From Vibrio sp. HDW18 (lineage in GTDB: Bacteria > Pseudomonadota > Gammaproteobacteria > Enterobacterales > Vibrionaceae), in contig NZ_CP049913.1 in the NCBI RefSeq assembly GCF_011306175.1, positions 2,108,001 to 2,172,000 of the forward strand: DNA of 64,000 bases. The letters are read 5' to 3'. Shown piece by piece: positions 53,552-62,417 of the stretch. The stretch's first letter is position 1, and every line of letters begins with the position of its first letter. Position numbers and translations under genes: made by a program. Below the pieces are notes generated by a model. The model saw only the letters and a list, made by a program, of their open reading frames with translations. It did not search any database and was not told the origin of the DNA.

Positions 53552-54337
53552 ATGAGCAAAGTGATCGTGCAGACTGGGCAGTTTAAAGGTTTGCGTAAAC
53601 AGCCTCTGCATAATGTTTTGATCTATGCGCCTACCATTATTTGGGTAACGCATGGACATAAACAGCTCTGGTGGCATGACACGACGCTCAATTTCCACGC
53701 AGCTGATTGGCTGATGTTGCCAGCCAATCAGTATCTTACCTTTGTCAATGTGCCGCAGCAGGCGCAGTTTTATTCACGCACCTTGACTTTGCATGAAGCG
53801 CCTCCGGCAGAGTGGATTGCGCAATCTAGCCAAACAGCACTCACACACGAGCCGAAAATCAAAGTTAGCGGCGCACTGGCTTACTGCTTTGAGCTTCTTT
53901 ATGGGATGAACCAGAAATCCCTTAGTCAAGAAACCCAGCGCCAGTTTGTGCTCGGTTTTTACGCGCAACTGCGTGATGAGAAAGCACTGCATCTACTGTT
54001 TCCTCACGATAATGCTTCGATGCGTGAGCGTGTGGCGCGTTATCTGAGTGTCAATCCGGGTGATGAACACAGCATCGAAACGGTGGCCACGCACTTTGCG
54101 ATGAGTCGCGCAACCTTGGCTCGCCATTTAGCGGGTGAGGGGAGTGGCTTTCGTGAAGTATTGAGTGAAGTGCGGATGAACTATGCGCTTGCCTTGCTGC
54201 AAGAATTACGCCCATTAATGGACGTGGCGCTGGCTTGTGGCTATCAATCACTGACCCGTTTTTCTGCGCGCTTTAAGCAGCAGTTTCAATTAACGCCTTA
54301 TCAATATTCACAAACTTTGTTGGCTGAGATGAGATAA
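53552..54337 (+). CDS. AraC-family transcriptional regulator
   Basis: A 261-residue regulator with a cupin-like N-terminus (HGHKQLWWHDTTLNFHAADWLMLPANQYLTF) and a C-terminal AraC DNA-binding domain (SIETVATHFAMSRATLARHLAGEGSGFREVLSEVR and DVALACGYQSLTRFSARFKQQFQLTPYQY). It probably regulates its own operon with the PEBP-like gene, given the 12-base gap and the repeat-rich promoter. Ligand unknown. Confidence 0.9.
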   Translation: MSKVIVQTGQFKGLRKQPLHNVLIYAPTIIWVTHGHKQLWWHDTTLNFHAADWLMLPANQYLTFVNVPQQAQFYSRTLTLHEAPPAEWIAQSSQTALTHEPKIKVSGALAYCFELLYGMNQKSLSQETQRQFVLGFYAQLRDEKALHLLFPHDNASMRERVARYLSVNPGDEHSIETVATHFAMSRATLARHLAGEGSGFREVLSEVRMNYALALLQELRPLMDVALACGYQSLTRFSARFKQQFQLTPYQYSQTLLAEMR

Positions 54338-54369
54338 CATTGGGTGAGGTTAATGAGGTTAAATAGCAT

Positions 54370-54392
54370 AAGAGCCACTTCACGTGGCTCTT
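54370..54392. terminator. Terminator after the AraC regulator
   Basis: A 9-bp stem AAGAGCCAC/GTGGCTCTT with a 5-nt loop between convergent genes; the T-run is short. Confidence 0.75.
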
Positions 54393-54413
54393 ACTGTATC
54401 GGCTAGTGCGAGA

Positions 54414-54902
54414 TTAGATGCCTGCGCGCTTGAGTAATCCAGCCATTAGTGCTGAGCTGGATTTCACCTGCTTAGATTTGTTCAGTAAATTTTTTGCGAG
54501 GGTTGGATTATCAATCCCTTTGGCGATAAACGACATCGCATGATAAAAATCACTGGCTGATTTAACTTTTTTCGCATCATTCAGTGGTGCCAGCAGTTTC
54601 ACCATTTCGGTGCCTTTCATCTTTTTCTCGGTGGCATACACTTCCACCGCATCCAGTAGTAGGTCGAGATCGCCCATCGCTTCGGCGCTTTCTACCCCTT
54701 GTTTTTTCATCTCTTTTTGGTTGCGTTTGCGCAATTGCTTGATCATAAACGCAGGTTTATTGATCTTTCTAAAACCCAAATACCCGGCCGCGATCACCAG
54801 TACAATTCCGCCGACCACATATCCCCAGATTGAGCCGCTGGATTCAACAACAGGCTGAACGGTTTGGGTAGCAAATTCGACGGTAGTGGAAACATCAGAC
54901 AT
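54414..54902 (-). CDS. Single-pass membrane protein of unknown function
   Basis: A 162-residue protein with a short acidic N-terminus, one transmembrane helix (IWGYVVGGIVLVIAAGYLGF), a strongly basic patch (IKQLRKRNQKEMKKQG) that predicts a cytoplasmic C-terminal side, and a helical remainder (DLDLLLDAVEVYATEKKMKGTEMVKLLAPL). No known family is recognised. It is a lone gene, convergent with the AraC regulator. Confidence 0.75.
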   Translation of the reverse strand: MSDVSTTVEFATQTVQPVVESSGSIWGYVVGGIVLVIAAGYLGFRKINKPAFMIKQLRKRNQKEMKKQGVESAEAMGDLDLLLDAVEVYATEKKMKGTEMVKLLAPLNDAKKVKSASDFYHAMSFIAKGIDNPTLAKNLLNKSKQVKSSSALMAGLLKRAGI

Positions 54903-55249
54903 CTTACAAATCCTATCGGTGGTGCTTCGAAACAGAAGCGAATAATGAATCTAGCGCGGTCGATGACGCATTGCGATACGTCAATCTTTATTGAAAAGCA
55001 CAACTTTTTCACCAGCTTTACCGCCATCAATGGGGATGGCTTGCTACAAAACCAAGTCAATTACTGCACACGGCTCTATTTGCTTACTCAGTTTGCGGGG
55101 GAAGCTCACAAAAATTGCCGCACGAGAAGAGCTGCGAGCTGAAGTCATTTATGTCACGAAAAATTAATTTTTCGATGCGTTGCTGATCTTTTGAAACTTA
55201 ACCATATTGTCATTACAGCGTCATAAACATAAAGCTTAAGGAGTTCACT
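54903..55249. other. Divergent intergenic region
   Basis: 347 bases between the minus-strand membrane protein and the small plus-strand gene. It contains a perfect 18-bp palindrome (CGAAAAATTAATTTTTCG, 55157-55174), which may be an operator or terminator-like stem, and a TTGAAA hexamer at 55191. No other ORF is credible. Confidence 0.5.
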
Positions 55250-55351
55250 ATGGAACACGTTGAAATGGTACAACCTAGTGTGCTGGGTGTTGTGGGTCGT
55301 ATTTTAGTGTTTTCCTTGCTGGCATTAGGAGTCACTTTCATCTTGCTGTAA
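55250..55351 (+). CDS. 33-residue single-pass membrane peptide
   Basis: A short frame coding MEHVEMVQPSVLGVVGRI and then a hydrophobic end FSLLALGVTFILL. A textbook AAGGAG ribosome site stands 6 bases before the ATG (55238-55243). The C-terminal 20 residues form one membrane helix. No family is recognised; size and shape recall small accessory subunits or stress peptides of the inner membrane. It is isolated, followed directly by an ERIC element and a hairpin, so the ERIC would lie in its 3' untranslated region. Confidence 0.65.
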   Translation: MEHVEMVQPSVLGVVGRILVFSLLALGVTFILL

Positions 55352-55359
55352 TGGCACAA

Positions 55360-55485
55360 TCCCCTTCCCACTTGAAGCTGCAGCGGTGTTGGCTAGATTC
55401 GTTCACCCCAATCACATAGTTTGTCTATGCTCATGGCGATTCACTCACTTGCCGCCTACCTGCAACTCCAAGTTATTTGGGTATA
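55360..55485. repeat. Near full-length ERIC element (inverse to the copy at 28708)
   Basis: About 126 bp: CCCCTTCCCACTTGAAGCTG at the left, GTTCACCCCAATCACATAGT and TTTGTCTATGCTCATGG in the middle, then TGCAACTCCAAGTTATTTGG and GTATA at the right. It begins 8 bases after the stop of the small membrane peptide gene. Confidence 0.9.
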
Positions 55486-55495
55486 AAAATTGCTG

Positions 55496-55520
55496 GCCGA
55501 GTTCAAAGCTCGGCTTGCAA
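55496..55520 (+). terminator. Hairpin after the ERIC, possible terminator
   Basis: GCCGAG/CTCGGC around a 7-nt loop, followed by TTGCAAAA only. It may end the small peptide transcript. Confidence 0.4.
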
Positions 55521-55574
55521 AATAAGAGCAAGATCTCCTTTTCCACTTTTCAATAAAAAAAAGCCTCGATTCCA

Positions 55575-55601
55575 TTGAAAAAGCCTATATTGTCCCCATT
55601 T
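55575..55601 (+). promoter_or_regulatory. tig: Sigma-32 (heat-shock) promoter upstream of tig
   Basis: TTGAAA (55575-55580), a 13-nt spacer and CCCCATTT (55594-55601) match the RpoH consensus (CTTGAAA, 13-15 nt, CCCCATnT). Transcription would start near 55608, giving a leader of about 325 nt before tig. Confidence 0.72.
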
Positions 55602-55740
55602 TAGAATCGTTAGCGGTTCCCTTGTGGTGGAATTTTTAGCACTTGATTGGGTTTTCAGAAGATTGGCTTGACTGTTACGGGGATTCACTCGACAGCTTAG
55701 GCTGTGGTCGTTAGAATGTCGCGTCTGAAATTTTGTCCTG

Positions 55741-55813
55741 AGACTAATCGGAGATACCTTTAGTTAAAGATATCGCTCATTAGTCTGGTTTTCGGGTCAT
55801 GTACTTGAAAACC
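55741..55813 (+). promoter_or_regulatory. tig: Two stem-loops in the tig leader
   Basis: AGACTAAT (55741-55748) pairs with ATTAGTCT (55779-55786); inside it GATA/TATC and CTTT/AAAG pair to the AGTT loop. GGTTTTC (55787-55793) pairs with GAAAACC (55807-55813) immediately after. The pair lies 120-190 bases before the tig start and may control stability or translation. Nothing else is seen in 55521-55932 besides the promoter. Confidence 0.55.
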
Positions 55814-55932
55814 GATGCTCAATATTTACATTTCAGTGTTCAATCGGGCACAAAACAACAATGCCGTCTCACCTTGTGGTGTTGGCGCATGATGCTCAGA
55901 GATCCTGAGCCAGTTTTTGAGGTTTAGAAATA

Positions 55933-57234
55933 ATGCAAGTTACTGTTGAAACCCTAGAAGGCCTACAGCGCCGTCTGAATATTACTGTTCCAGCTGCCAA
56001 CATCGAAGACGCTGTAACATCAGAATTACGCAATATCGCGAAGAATCGTCGTTTCGATGGTTTCCGTAAAGGCAAAGTGCCAATGGCGATGGTTGCAAAA
56101 ATGTACGGTAAAGCTGTGCGTCAAGACATGCTGGGCGAAGTCATGCACCGTCATTTCATTGAAGCGATCGTAAAAGAGAAAATCAATCCAGCGGGCACTC
56201 CGACTTTTGCTCCAGTTGAAATTGCGGAAGGCAAAGATTTGGTTTTCACTGCAACATTTGAAGTGTACCCAGAAGTTGAACTGAAAGGTCTAGAAAACAT
56301 CAGCGTAGAAAAACCAACTGCTGAAGTGACTGACGCGGATGTGGCAGAAATGCTGGAAACACTGCGTAAGCAACAAACTACTTGGAAAGAAGTTGACGAA
56401 GCTGCAGATAACGGCAAACGTGTTTCTATCGATTTCGTTGGTTCGATTGATGGTGAAGAGTTTGAAGGCGGTAAAGCGGAAAACTTCCCTCTGGAAATGG
56501 GCGCTGGTCGCATGATCCCTGGTTTTGAAGACGGTATCGTTGGCAAAACTAAAGGTATGGAACTGGTGATCGACGTGACATTCCCAGAAGAGTACCACGC
56601 AGAAAACCTGAAAGGTAAAGCCGCTCAGTTCGCGATCAAAGTCAACAAAGTTGAAGCGCGTGAACTGCCAGAGTTGAACGATGAGTTTGTAGCTCGTTTT
56701 GGTGTTGCTGAAGGTGGCGTTGAGGCTCTGAAGGCGGAAGTGCGTAAAAATATGCAACGTGAACTGCATCAAGCCATCAAAGCGCGCATCAAAGAGCAAG
56801 CGATTGAAGGTTTGGTAAAAGAGAACGAAATCCAAGTTCCTGCGGCTCTGATCGAGCAAGAAGTGAATGCGCTGCGTCAACAAGCAGCACAACGCTTTGG
56901 TGGTAATGTTGAAGCCGCTGCTCAATTACCAAGTGAACTGTTCGAAGAGCAAGCTAAACGCCGTGCAATGGTTGGCCTGCTGCTGGGTGAAGTGATCCGT
57001 ACTTATGATCTGAAAGCGGACGAAGAAAAAGTTCAAGCGCTGATCACTGAAATGGCGACGGCATACGAAGATCCAACAGAAGTTGTAGCTTACTACGAGC
57101 AAAACCAACAGTTGATGAACAATATGCGTAACGTTGCTCTTGAAGAGCAAGCGGTAGATGCGATCATTGCGAAAGCACAAGTAACTGAAAAAGCAATCAG
57201 CTTTAGCGAGCTGATGAACCCAGTTGCCGCTTAA
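55933..57234 (+). CDS. tig: Trigger factor chaperone
   Basis: A 433-residue ribosome-bound chaperone and prolyl isomerase. The N-terminal ribosome-docking domain has the signature [10 protein letters not shown] (residues about 41-50); the FKBP-like domain is at about 150-245 ([38 protein letters not shown]), and a helical C-terminal arm follows. It protects nascent chains at the tunnel exit. It leads the conserved tig-clpP-clpX-lon-hupB-ppiD cluster and has a heat-shock-like promoter far upstream. Confidence 0.98.
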   Translation: MQVTVETLEGLQRRLNITVPAANIEDAVTSELRNIAKNRRFDGFRKGKVPMAMVAKMYGKAVRQDMLGEVMHRHFIEAIVKEKINPAGTPTFAPVEIAEGKDLVFTATFEVYPEVELKGLENISVEKPTAEVTDADVAEMLETLRKQQTTWKEVDEAADNGKRVSIDFVGSIDGEEFEGGKAENFPLEMGAGRMIPGFEDGIVGKTKGMELVIDVTFPEEYHAENLKGKAAQFAIKVNKVEARELPELNDEFVARFGVAEGGVEALKAEVRKNMQRELHQAIKARIKEQAIEGLVKENEIQVPAALIEQEVNALRQQAAQRFGGNVEAAAQLPSELFEEQAKRRAMVGLLLGEVIRTYDLKADEEKVQALITEMATAYEDPTEVVAYYEQNQQLMNNMRNVALEEQAVDAIIAKAQVTEKAISFSELMNPVAA

Positions 57235-57285
57235 TCAGCAAACTGTCGTGTAGAAGGTTGACGTAATAAGCAATCATCTGCTAAC

Positions 57286-57326
57286 AATGGTCCGTATGAT
57301 ACCCATCATTCGGGCCATTTATTTTA
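57286..57326 (+). terminator. Long hairpin between tig and clpP, terminator or attenuator
   Basis: AATGGTCCG pairs with CGGGCCATT (one G-U), and ATGAT/ATCAT continues the stem to an ACCC loop; TATTTTA follows. It lies only 14 bases before clpP, so it could end tig transcripts and lower read-through into clpP. Confidence 0.7.
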
Positions 57327-57339
57327 GGGATATAAGGCT

Positions 57340-57966
57340 ATGATCTATCAAGAAAAAAATGCAATGTCGCCGATTGTTGACGCACTAGTGCCTATGGTGG
57401 TTGAACAAACCTCCCGTGGTGAGCGCTCCTACGACATCTATTCTCGCCTACTTAAAGAGCGGGTGATTTTCTTAACTGGTCAAGTAGAAGATCACATGGC
57501 AAATCTTGTTGTGGCTCAACTGCTTTTCTTAGAATCTGAAAACCCTGATAAAGATATTTTCCTCTACATCAACTCGCCAGGTGGCAGTGTGACCGCAGGG
57601 ATGTCGATCTACGACACCATGCAGTTTATCAAGCCTAATGTGAGCACTGTGTGTATGGGGCAAGCCTGTTCAATGGGTGCTTTCTTGCTTGCGGGTGGTG
57701 CGCCAGGTAAGCGTTATGTGCTACCGAATTCACGCGTGATGATCCATCAACCACTGGGCGGATTCCAAGGTCAAGCATCGGATATTCAAATCCATGCACA
57801 AGAAATTTTGACTATTAAGAATAAGCTGAACCGCTTACTGGCAGAGCACACCGGTCAACCACTCGAGGTGATTGAGCGTGATACGGACCGTGATAACTTC
57901 ATGTCGGCCGATCAAGCAGTAGAATATGGTTTGGTGGACGCGGTGCTGAAACATCGCGCTGGGTAA
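57340..57966 (+). CDS. clpP: ATP-dependent Clp protease proteolytic subunit
   Basis: A 208-residue serine protease subunit (E. coli ClpP 207). The catalytic triad is Ser111 (GQACSMGAF), His136 (VMIHQPLGG) and Asp185 (DTDRDNF), the same numbering as the E. coli precursor. It forms the two-ring barrel fed by ClpX or ClpA. ATG 57340 has a TAAGG ribosome site and gives the E. coli length; the ATG at 57364, used in some annotations, would give 200 residues. clpX follows after 79 bases. Confidence 0.97.
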   Translation: MIYQEKNAMSPIVDALVPMVVEQTSRGERSYDIYSRLLKERVIFLTGQVEDHMANLVVAQLLFLESENPDKDIFLYINSPGGSVTAGMSIYDTMQFIKPNVSTVCMGQACSMGAFLLAGGAPGKRYVLPNSRVMIHQPLGGFQGQASDIQIHAQEILTIKNKLNRLLAEHTGQPLEVIERDTDRDNFMSADQAVEYGLVDAVLKHRAG

Positions 57967-57976
57967 GCGGGTAATT

Positions 57977-58007
57977 GTATAACGCATTTCTGATGGAATT
58001 GTTATAC
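57977..58007 (+). other. Hairpin in the clpP-clpX gap
   Basis: GTATAAC/GTTATAC encloses ATTTC/GGAAT with a TGAT loop (31 nt in all) and no T-run. A processing or stabilising structure is more likely than a terminator. Confidence 0.5.
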
Positions 58008-58045
58008 ACTCAAACCAAAATGAGTAAAGGCTAAGAGGTTAGCGA

Positions 58046-59326
58046 ATGACAGATAAAAGCAAAGAGGGCGGTAGCAGTAAACTGCTGTACTGCTCTTTCT
58101 GTGGCAAAAGCCAGCACGAAGTTCGCAAACTGATCGCAGGTCCGTCGGTATACATTTGTGATGAGTGCGTTGATTTATGCAACGACATCATTCGTGAAGA
58201 GATAAAAGATGTTCTACCGCGAAAGGAATCGACGGCGTTACCAACGCCAAGAAAGATTCGTGAACATCTTGACGACTATGTGATTGGTCAAGAACACGCC
58301 AAAAAAGTGTTAGCGGTTGCGGTATATAACCACTACAAGCGTTTACGTAATGGTGATACGACAGGGGATGGCGTTGAACTTGGCAAAAGTAATATTTTGC
58401 TGATTGGCCCAACCGGTAGCGGTAAAACCCTGCTGGCAGAAACACTGGCGCGTTTGTTGGATGTGCCATTTACGATGGCCGATGCGACCACGCTGACTGA
58501 AGCGGGTTACGTGGGTGAAGATGTAGAAAATATTATTCAAAAGCTGCTGCAAAAATGTGATTACGATGTCGCCAAAGCAGAGCGTGGTATTGTCTATATC
58601 GATGAAATTGACAAAATTTCTCGTAAGTCAGAAAACCCATCGATTACCCGTGATGTCTCGGGTGAAGGGGTTCAGCAAGCGTTGTTGAAACTGATCGAAG
58701 GCACGGTAGCCTCTGTGCCGCCACAGGGTGGACGTAAGCATCCGCAGCAGGAATTCCTGCAAGTGGACACTTCAAAAATCTTATTTATCTGTGGTGGCGC
58801 TTTTGCTGGCCTAGATAAAGTGATTGAACAGCGTGTGGCAACGGGCACTGGTATCGGTTTTGGTGCGGATGTGCGCTCTAAAGATAACAGTAAAACCTTG
58901 AGTGAACTGTTTACTCAGGTTGAACCAGAAGACTTGGTGAAATACGGTTTGATCCCAGAATTTATCGGTCGTTTGCCTGTTACGGCAACGCTGACTGAGC
59001 TGGACGAAGCGGCATTGATTCAAATTCTATGTGAGCCGAAAAATGCCTTGACTAAGCAATATGCGGCATTGTTTGAATTAGAAAATGTTGACCTTGAGTT
59101 TCGCGAAGATGCGCTAAAAGCCATTGCGGCTAAAGCGATGAAGCGTAAAACTGGGGCACGTGGCTTACGTTCTATCCTTGAAGCGGTACTGCTAGAAACC
59201 ATGTACGAACTGCCTTCAATGGATGAGGTCAGTAAGGTGGTGATTGATGAATCCGTGATCAACGGTGAGTCAGCTCCGCTGCTGATCTACAGCGCCAATG
59301 AGAGTCAAGCCGCAGGCGCAGAGTAA
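58046..59326 (+). CDS. clpX: ATP-dependent Clp protease unfoldase ClpX
   Basis: A 426-residue AAA+ unfoldase. The N-terminal zinc domain has CSFCG and CDECVDLC; Walker A is [18 protein letters not shown], Walker [10 protein letters not shown], with the ClpP-contact loop (IGF, in TGIGFGADV), sensor II region ([14 protein letters not shown]) and pore loop GYVGEDVE. It recognises ssrA-tagged and other substrates, among them RpoS brought by RssB in E. coli; an RssB-like regulator is encoded at 20171. A terminator separates it from lon. Confidence 0.98.
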   Translation: MTDKSKEGGSSKLLYCSFCGKSQHEVRKLIAGPSVYICDECVDLCNDIIREEIKDVLPRKESTALPTPRKIREHLDDYVIGQEHAKKVLAVAVYNHYKRLRNGDTTGDGVELGKSNILLIGPTGSGKTLLAETLARLLDVPFTMADATTLTEAGYVGEDVENIIQKLLQKCDYDVAKAERGIVYIDEIDKISRKSENPSITRDVSGEGVQQALLKLIEGTVASVPPQGGRKHPQQEFLQVDTSKILFICGGAFAGLDKVIEQRVATGTGIGFGADVRSKDNSKTLSELFTQVEPEDLVKYGLIPEFIGRLPVTATLTELDEAALIQILCEPKNALTKQYAALFELENVDLEFREDALKAIAAKAMKRKTGARGLRSILEAVLLETMYELPSMDEVSKVVIDESVINGESAPLLIYSANESQAAGAE

Positions 59327-59348
59327 TCTCAAGTAACAAAAAATAATC

Positions 59349-59378
59349 AGGAGGTATTCAATACCTCCTTTTTTTTAT
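59349..59378 (+). terminator. Intrinsic terminator after clpX
   Basis: AGGAGGTA/TACCTCCT stem with a small TTCAA loop and eight T. Confidence 0.93.
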
Positions 59379-59385
59379 TCTGTCA

Positions 59386-59412
59386 TTGAATCCAGTCAGT
59401 TAGCCCCCATAT
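59386..59412 (+). promoter_or_regulatory. lon: Sigma-32 (heat-shock) promoter of lon
   Basis: TTGAAT (59386-59391), a 13-nt spacer and CCCCATAT (59405-59412) followed by ACTGCGTA. The E. coli lon heat-shock promoter reads almost the same (TTGAAT...CCCCATATACTG). Confidence 0.9.
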
Positions 59413-59448
59413 ACTGCGTAACAAATGCAAAGCGGAAGAGAGAAAAAT

Positions 59449-61818
59449 ATGAACTTGGAGCGTTCCGAGCGTATCGAGATCCCCGTACTACCCCTGCGTG
59501 ACGTGGTTGTCTACCCACATATGGTCATCCCTCTGTTTGTTGGCCGCGAAAAATCGATCCAATGCTTAGAAGCCGCCATGGATCACAACAAGCAAGTTCT
59601 GTTGGTCGCCCAAAAGAAAGCGGAAACTGATGAGCCGACAGTGGCCGATTTATTTGAAGTCGGGACCATCGCCACCATACTACAATTGCTGAAATTACCT
59701 GACGGTACGGTAAAAGTGCTGGTTGAAGGGCAGCAACGCGCCAAAATTACCCAGTTCTATGAAGAAGAATATCTTTTGGCGGATGCGCAGTATCTGATCA
59801 CCCCTGAGCTGGATGAACGTGAGCAAGAAGTGGTGGTACGCAGCGCGATTAATCAATTTGAAGGTTTTATCAAACTGAATAAAAAGATCCCGCCGGAAGT
59901 GTTAACCTCACTTAACGGGATTGATGAAGCGGCGCGTCTAGCGGATACCATTGCAGCGCATATGCCACTCAAATTGGTTGATAAACAAAAAGTGCTCGAA
60001 TTGCTCGACGTGACTGAACGTTTAGAGTTTTTAATGGGACAAATGGAGTCCGAAATCGAGCTGCTGCAAGTCGAGAAGCGTATTCGCACTCGAGTTAAAA
60101 AACAGATGGAAAAATCGCAGCGTGAGTACTATCTGAATGAGCAGATGAAAGCGATCCAGAAAGAGTTGGGTGAAATGGAAGATACACCTGATGAATTTGC
60201 CACCCTGCAAAAGAAAATCGAAGACTCGAAGATGCCTAAAGAGGCACGCGAGAAAACCGAGCAAGAGCTGCATAAGCTGAAAATGATGTCGCCGATGTCA
60301 GCGGAAGCAACCGTGGTGCGCAGTTACATTGATTGGATGATTAATGTGCCGTGGACTAAGCGCAGCAAAGTCAAAAAAGATCTCTCCAAAGCGGAGGAGA
60401 TCCTCAACGCCGATCATTATGGTTTAGAGCGGGTTAAAGAGCGTATTTTAGAATATCTCGCGGTACAAAGTCGAATTAACAAGCTGAAAGGGCCGATCTT
60501 GTGCTTAGTTGGACCACCGGGGGTGGGTAAAACCTCACTAGGCCGTTCAATTGCTGCCGCTACTGGTCGCCAATATGTACGTATGGCACTGGGTGGGGTG
60601 CGCGATGAAGCAGAAATCCGTGGTCATCGCCGTACCTACATTGGTTCTATGCCGGGTAAGCTCATTCAAAAGATGGCGAAAGTCGGGGTTAAAAACCCGC
60701 TGTTCTTGCTCGATGAAATTGACAAGATGTCCTCTGACATGCGTGGCGATCCCGCTTCTGCCTTGCTAGAAGTGCTCGATCCAGAGCAAAATAATTCGTT
60801 TAACGACCACTATCTGGAAGTCGATTACGATCTTTCTGATGTGATGTTCGTCGCGACATCCAATTCGATGAATATTCCGGGGCCGCTACTTGATCGGATG
60901 GAAGTGATCCGCTTATCGGGTTACACCGAAGATGAAAAACTCAATATTGCCAAAGATCATCTGGTCAATAAGCAAATTGAACGCAATGGCCTGAAAGCCA
61001 GCGAAATTGTTATCGAAGACTCAGCGATTGTTGGCATCATCCGTTACTACACCCGTGAGGCTGGAGTGCGTGGCCTAGAACGTGAAATTTCCAAAATTTG
61101 CCGCAAAGCGGTGAAGAAAATTTTGTTGGATAACAGTGTTAAAACCGTAGTGATTAACCAACAAAACTTAAAAGAGTTTTTGGGGGTTCAGCGTTTTGAC
61201 TATGGCAAGGCGGAAGAGAGCAACCGAATTGGTCAAGTTAACGGTTTAGCTTGGACCGAAGTGGGCGGCGATCTGCTGACCATTGAAACCCAATCGATGC
61301 CTGGGAAAGGGAAGCTCACTCAGACTGGTTCACTTGGCGATGTGATGCAAGAGTCGATTCAAGCCGCGATGACCGTGGTACGCTCGCGTGCCGAAAAATT
61401 GGGCATCAACCCCGATTTTTACGAGAAAAAAGATATCCACGTGCATGTGCCAGAAGGCGCCACGCCTAAAGATGGCCCAAGTGCGGGTATCGCGATGTGT
61501 ACGGCGTTGGTATCGAGCTTGACTGGCAATCCAGTCAAAGCCGAAGTGGCGATGACCGGTGAAATTACCTTACGTGGTGAAGTATTACCGATTGGTGGTT
61601 TGAAAGAGAAGCTGCTGGCAGCACACCGCGGCGGGATTAAAACCGTGCTGATCCCGAAAGATAATGAGCGTGATCTGGAAGATATTCCGGACAATGTGAT
61701 TGCCGATCTGCAAGTGCTACCAGTGCAGTGGATCGATGAGGTACTCAAGGTTGCCTTAGAGCAAGACCCGACAGGGGTTAGCTTTGAGAGCAAAAAGAGT
61801 GATGCGCAGCAAAAATAA
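59449..61818 (+). CDS. lon: ATP-dependent Lon protease
   Basis: A 789-residue AAA+ protease. N-terminal substrate domain ([27 protein letters not shown]), Walker [12 protein letters not shown] near 356, Walker [10 protein letters not shown], and the protease domain with the Ser678 ([11 protein letters not shown])-Lys721 (GGLKEK) dyad. It degrades misfolded and regulatory proteins. I use ATG 59449 instead of 59425, because [18 protein letters not shown] is the family start and GGAAGAGAG precedes it. It has its own heat-shock promoter and a strong terminator. Confidence 0.98.
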   Translation: MNLERSERIEIPVLPLRDVVVYPHMVIPLFVGREKSIQCLEAAMDHNKQVLLVAQKKAETDEPTVADLFEVGTIATILQLLKLPDGTVKVLVEGQQRAKITQFYEEEYLLADAQYLITPELDEREQEVVVRSAINQFEGFIKLNKKIPPEVLTSLNGIDEAARLADTIAAHMPLKLVDKQKVLELLDVTERLEFLMGQMESEIELLQVEKRIRTRVKKQMEKSQREYYLNEQMKAIQKELGEMEDTPDEFATLQKKIEDSKMPKEAREKTEQELHKLKMMSPMSAEATVVRSYIDWMINVPWTKRSKVKKDLSKAEEILNADHYGLERVKERILEYLAVQSRINKLKGPILCLVGPPGVGKTSLGRSIAAATGRQYVRMALGGVRDEAEIRGHRRTYIGSMPGKLIQKMAKVGVKNPLFLLDEIDKMSSDMRGDPASALLEVLDPEQNNSFNDHYLEVDYDLSDVMFVATSNSMNIPGPLLDRMEVIRLSGYTEDEKLNIAKDHLVNKQIERNGLKASEIVIEDSAIVGIIRYYTREAGVRGLEREISKICRKAVKKILLDNSVKTVVINQQNLKEFLGVQRFDYGKAEESNRIGQVNGLAWTEVGGDLLTIETQSMPGKGKLTQTGSLGDVMQESIQAAMTVVRSRAEKLGINPDFYEKKDIHVHVPEGATPKDGPSAGIAMCTALVSSLTGNPVKAEVAMTGEITLRGEVLPIGGLKEKLLAAHRGGIKTVLIPKDNERDLEDIPDNVIADLQVLPVQWIDEVLKVALEQDPTGVSFESKKSDAQQK

Positions 61819-61828
61819 GTAAATCTTT

Positions 61829-61867
61829 ACGCTGATAGACCTAAAAAGGCTTGTCAGCGTTTTTTTT
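61829..61867 (+). terminator. Intrinsic terminator after lon
   Basis: ACGCTGA (61829-61835) pairs with TCAGCGT (61854-61860), followed by seven or eight T. Confidence 0.88.
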
Positions 61868-61991
61868 GGGCGCTAACGTTACGAGCTATAGCTTGTAGCC
61901 CTGATGCAACAAGGCTTTAGGCTAGTTTAAACTTTAATGGAACGAAATCGGCACCGATAAAATAATAAAGGGTGACCAAAGGGGAATCACA

Positions 61992-62264
61992 GTGAATAAG
62001 ACACAACTAGTAGAACAAATTGCCGCTAATGCAGACATCTCTAAAGCCTCTGCAGGTCGCGCTCTTGATGCATTTATCGAAGCGGTAAGTGATACGCTTC
62101 AATCTGGTGACCAAGTGGCACTGGTTGGTTTTGGTACATTCAGCGTACGTACTCGTGCCGCGCGTACTGGCCGTAATCCAAAAACCGGTGAAGAGATCAA
62201 AATCGCTGAAGCAAAAGTGCCTGCATTCAAAGCAGGTAAAGCGCTAAAAGACGCTTGCAACTAA
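61992..62264 (+). CDS. hupB: DNA-binding protein HU-beta
   Basis: A 90-residue histone-like protein: [20 protein letters not shown], the beta-arm [22 protein letters not shown] with the DNA-intercalating Pro, and a C-terminal helix. HU dimers bend DNA and organise the nucleoid. The start is a GTG with an AAAGGGG ribosome site. It lies between lon and ppiD as in E. coli. Confidence 0.97.
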   Translation: MNKTQLVEQIAANADISKASAGRALDAFIEAVSDTLQSGDQVALVGFGTFSVRTRAARTGRNPKTGEEIKIAEAKVPAFKAGKALKDACN

Positions 62265-62273
62265 TTTAAATCA

Positions 62274-62300
62274 AGATTTTGCGGTTTTTTTGCAAAATCT
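62274..62300 (+). terminator. Hairpin after hupB, uncertain terminator
   Basis: AGATTTTGC/GCAAAATCT pair perfectly, but the T-run lies in the loop (GGTTTTTTT), so the termination role is uncertain. Confidence 0.45.
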
Positions 62301-62417
62301 CTGCGAACCTTTTGAAATTATGCGCATCCTACTGATGCGCATTTCTTTTTCTGATATTATCGCGCCATTCACTTTGGGCTTATAGGCCTGATATCAACCC
62401 CGGAGAGTAGTAGCATT

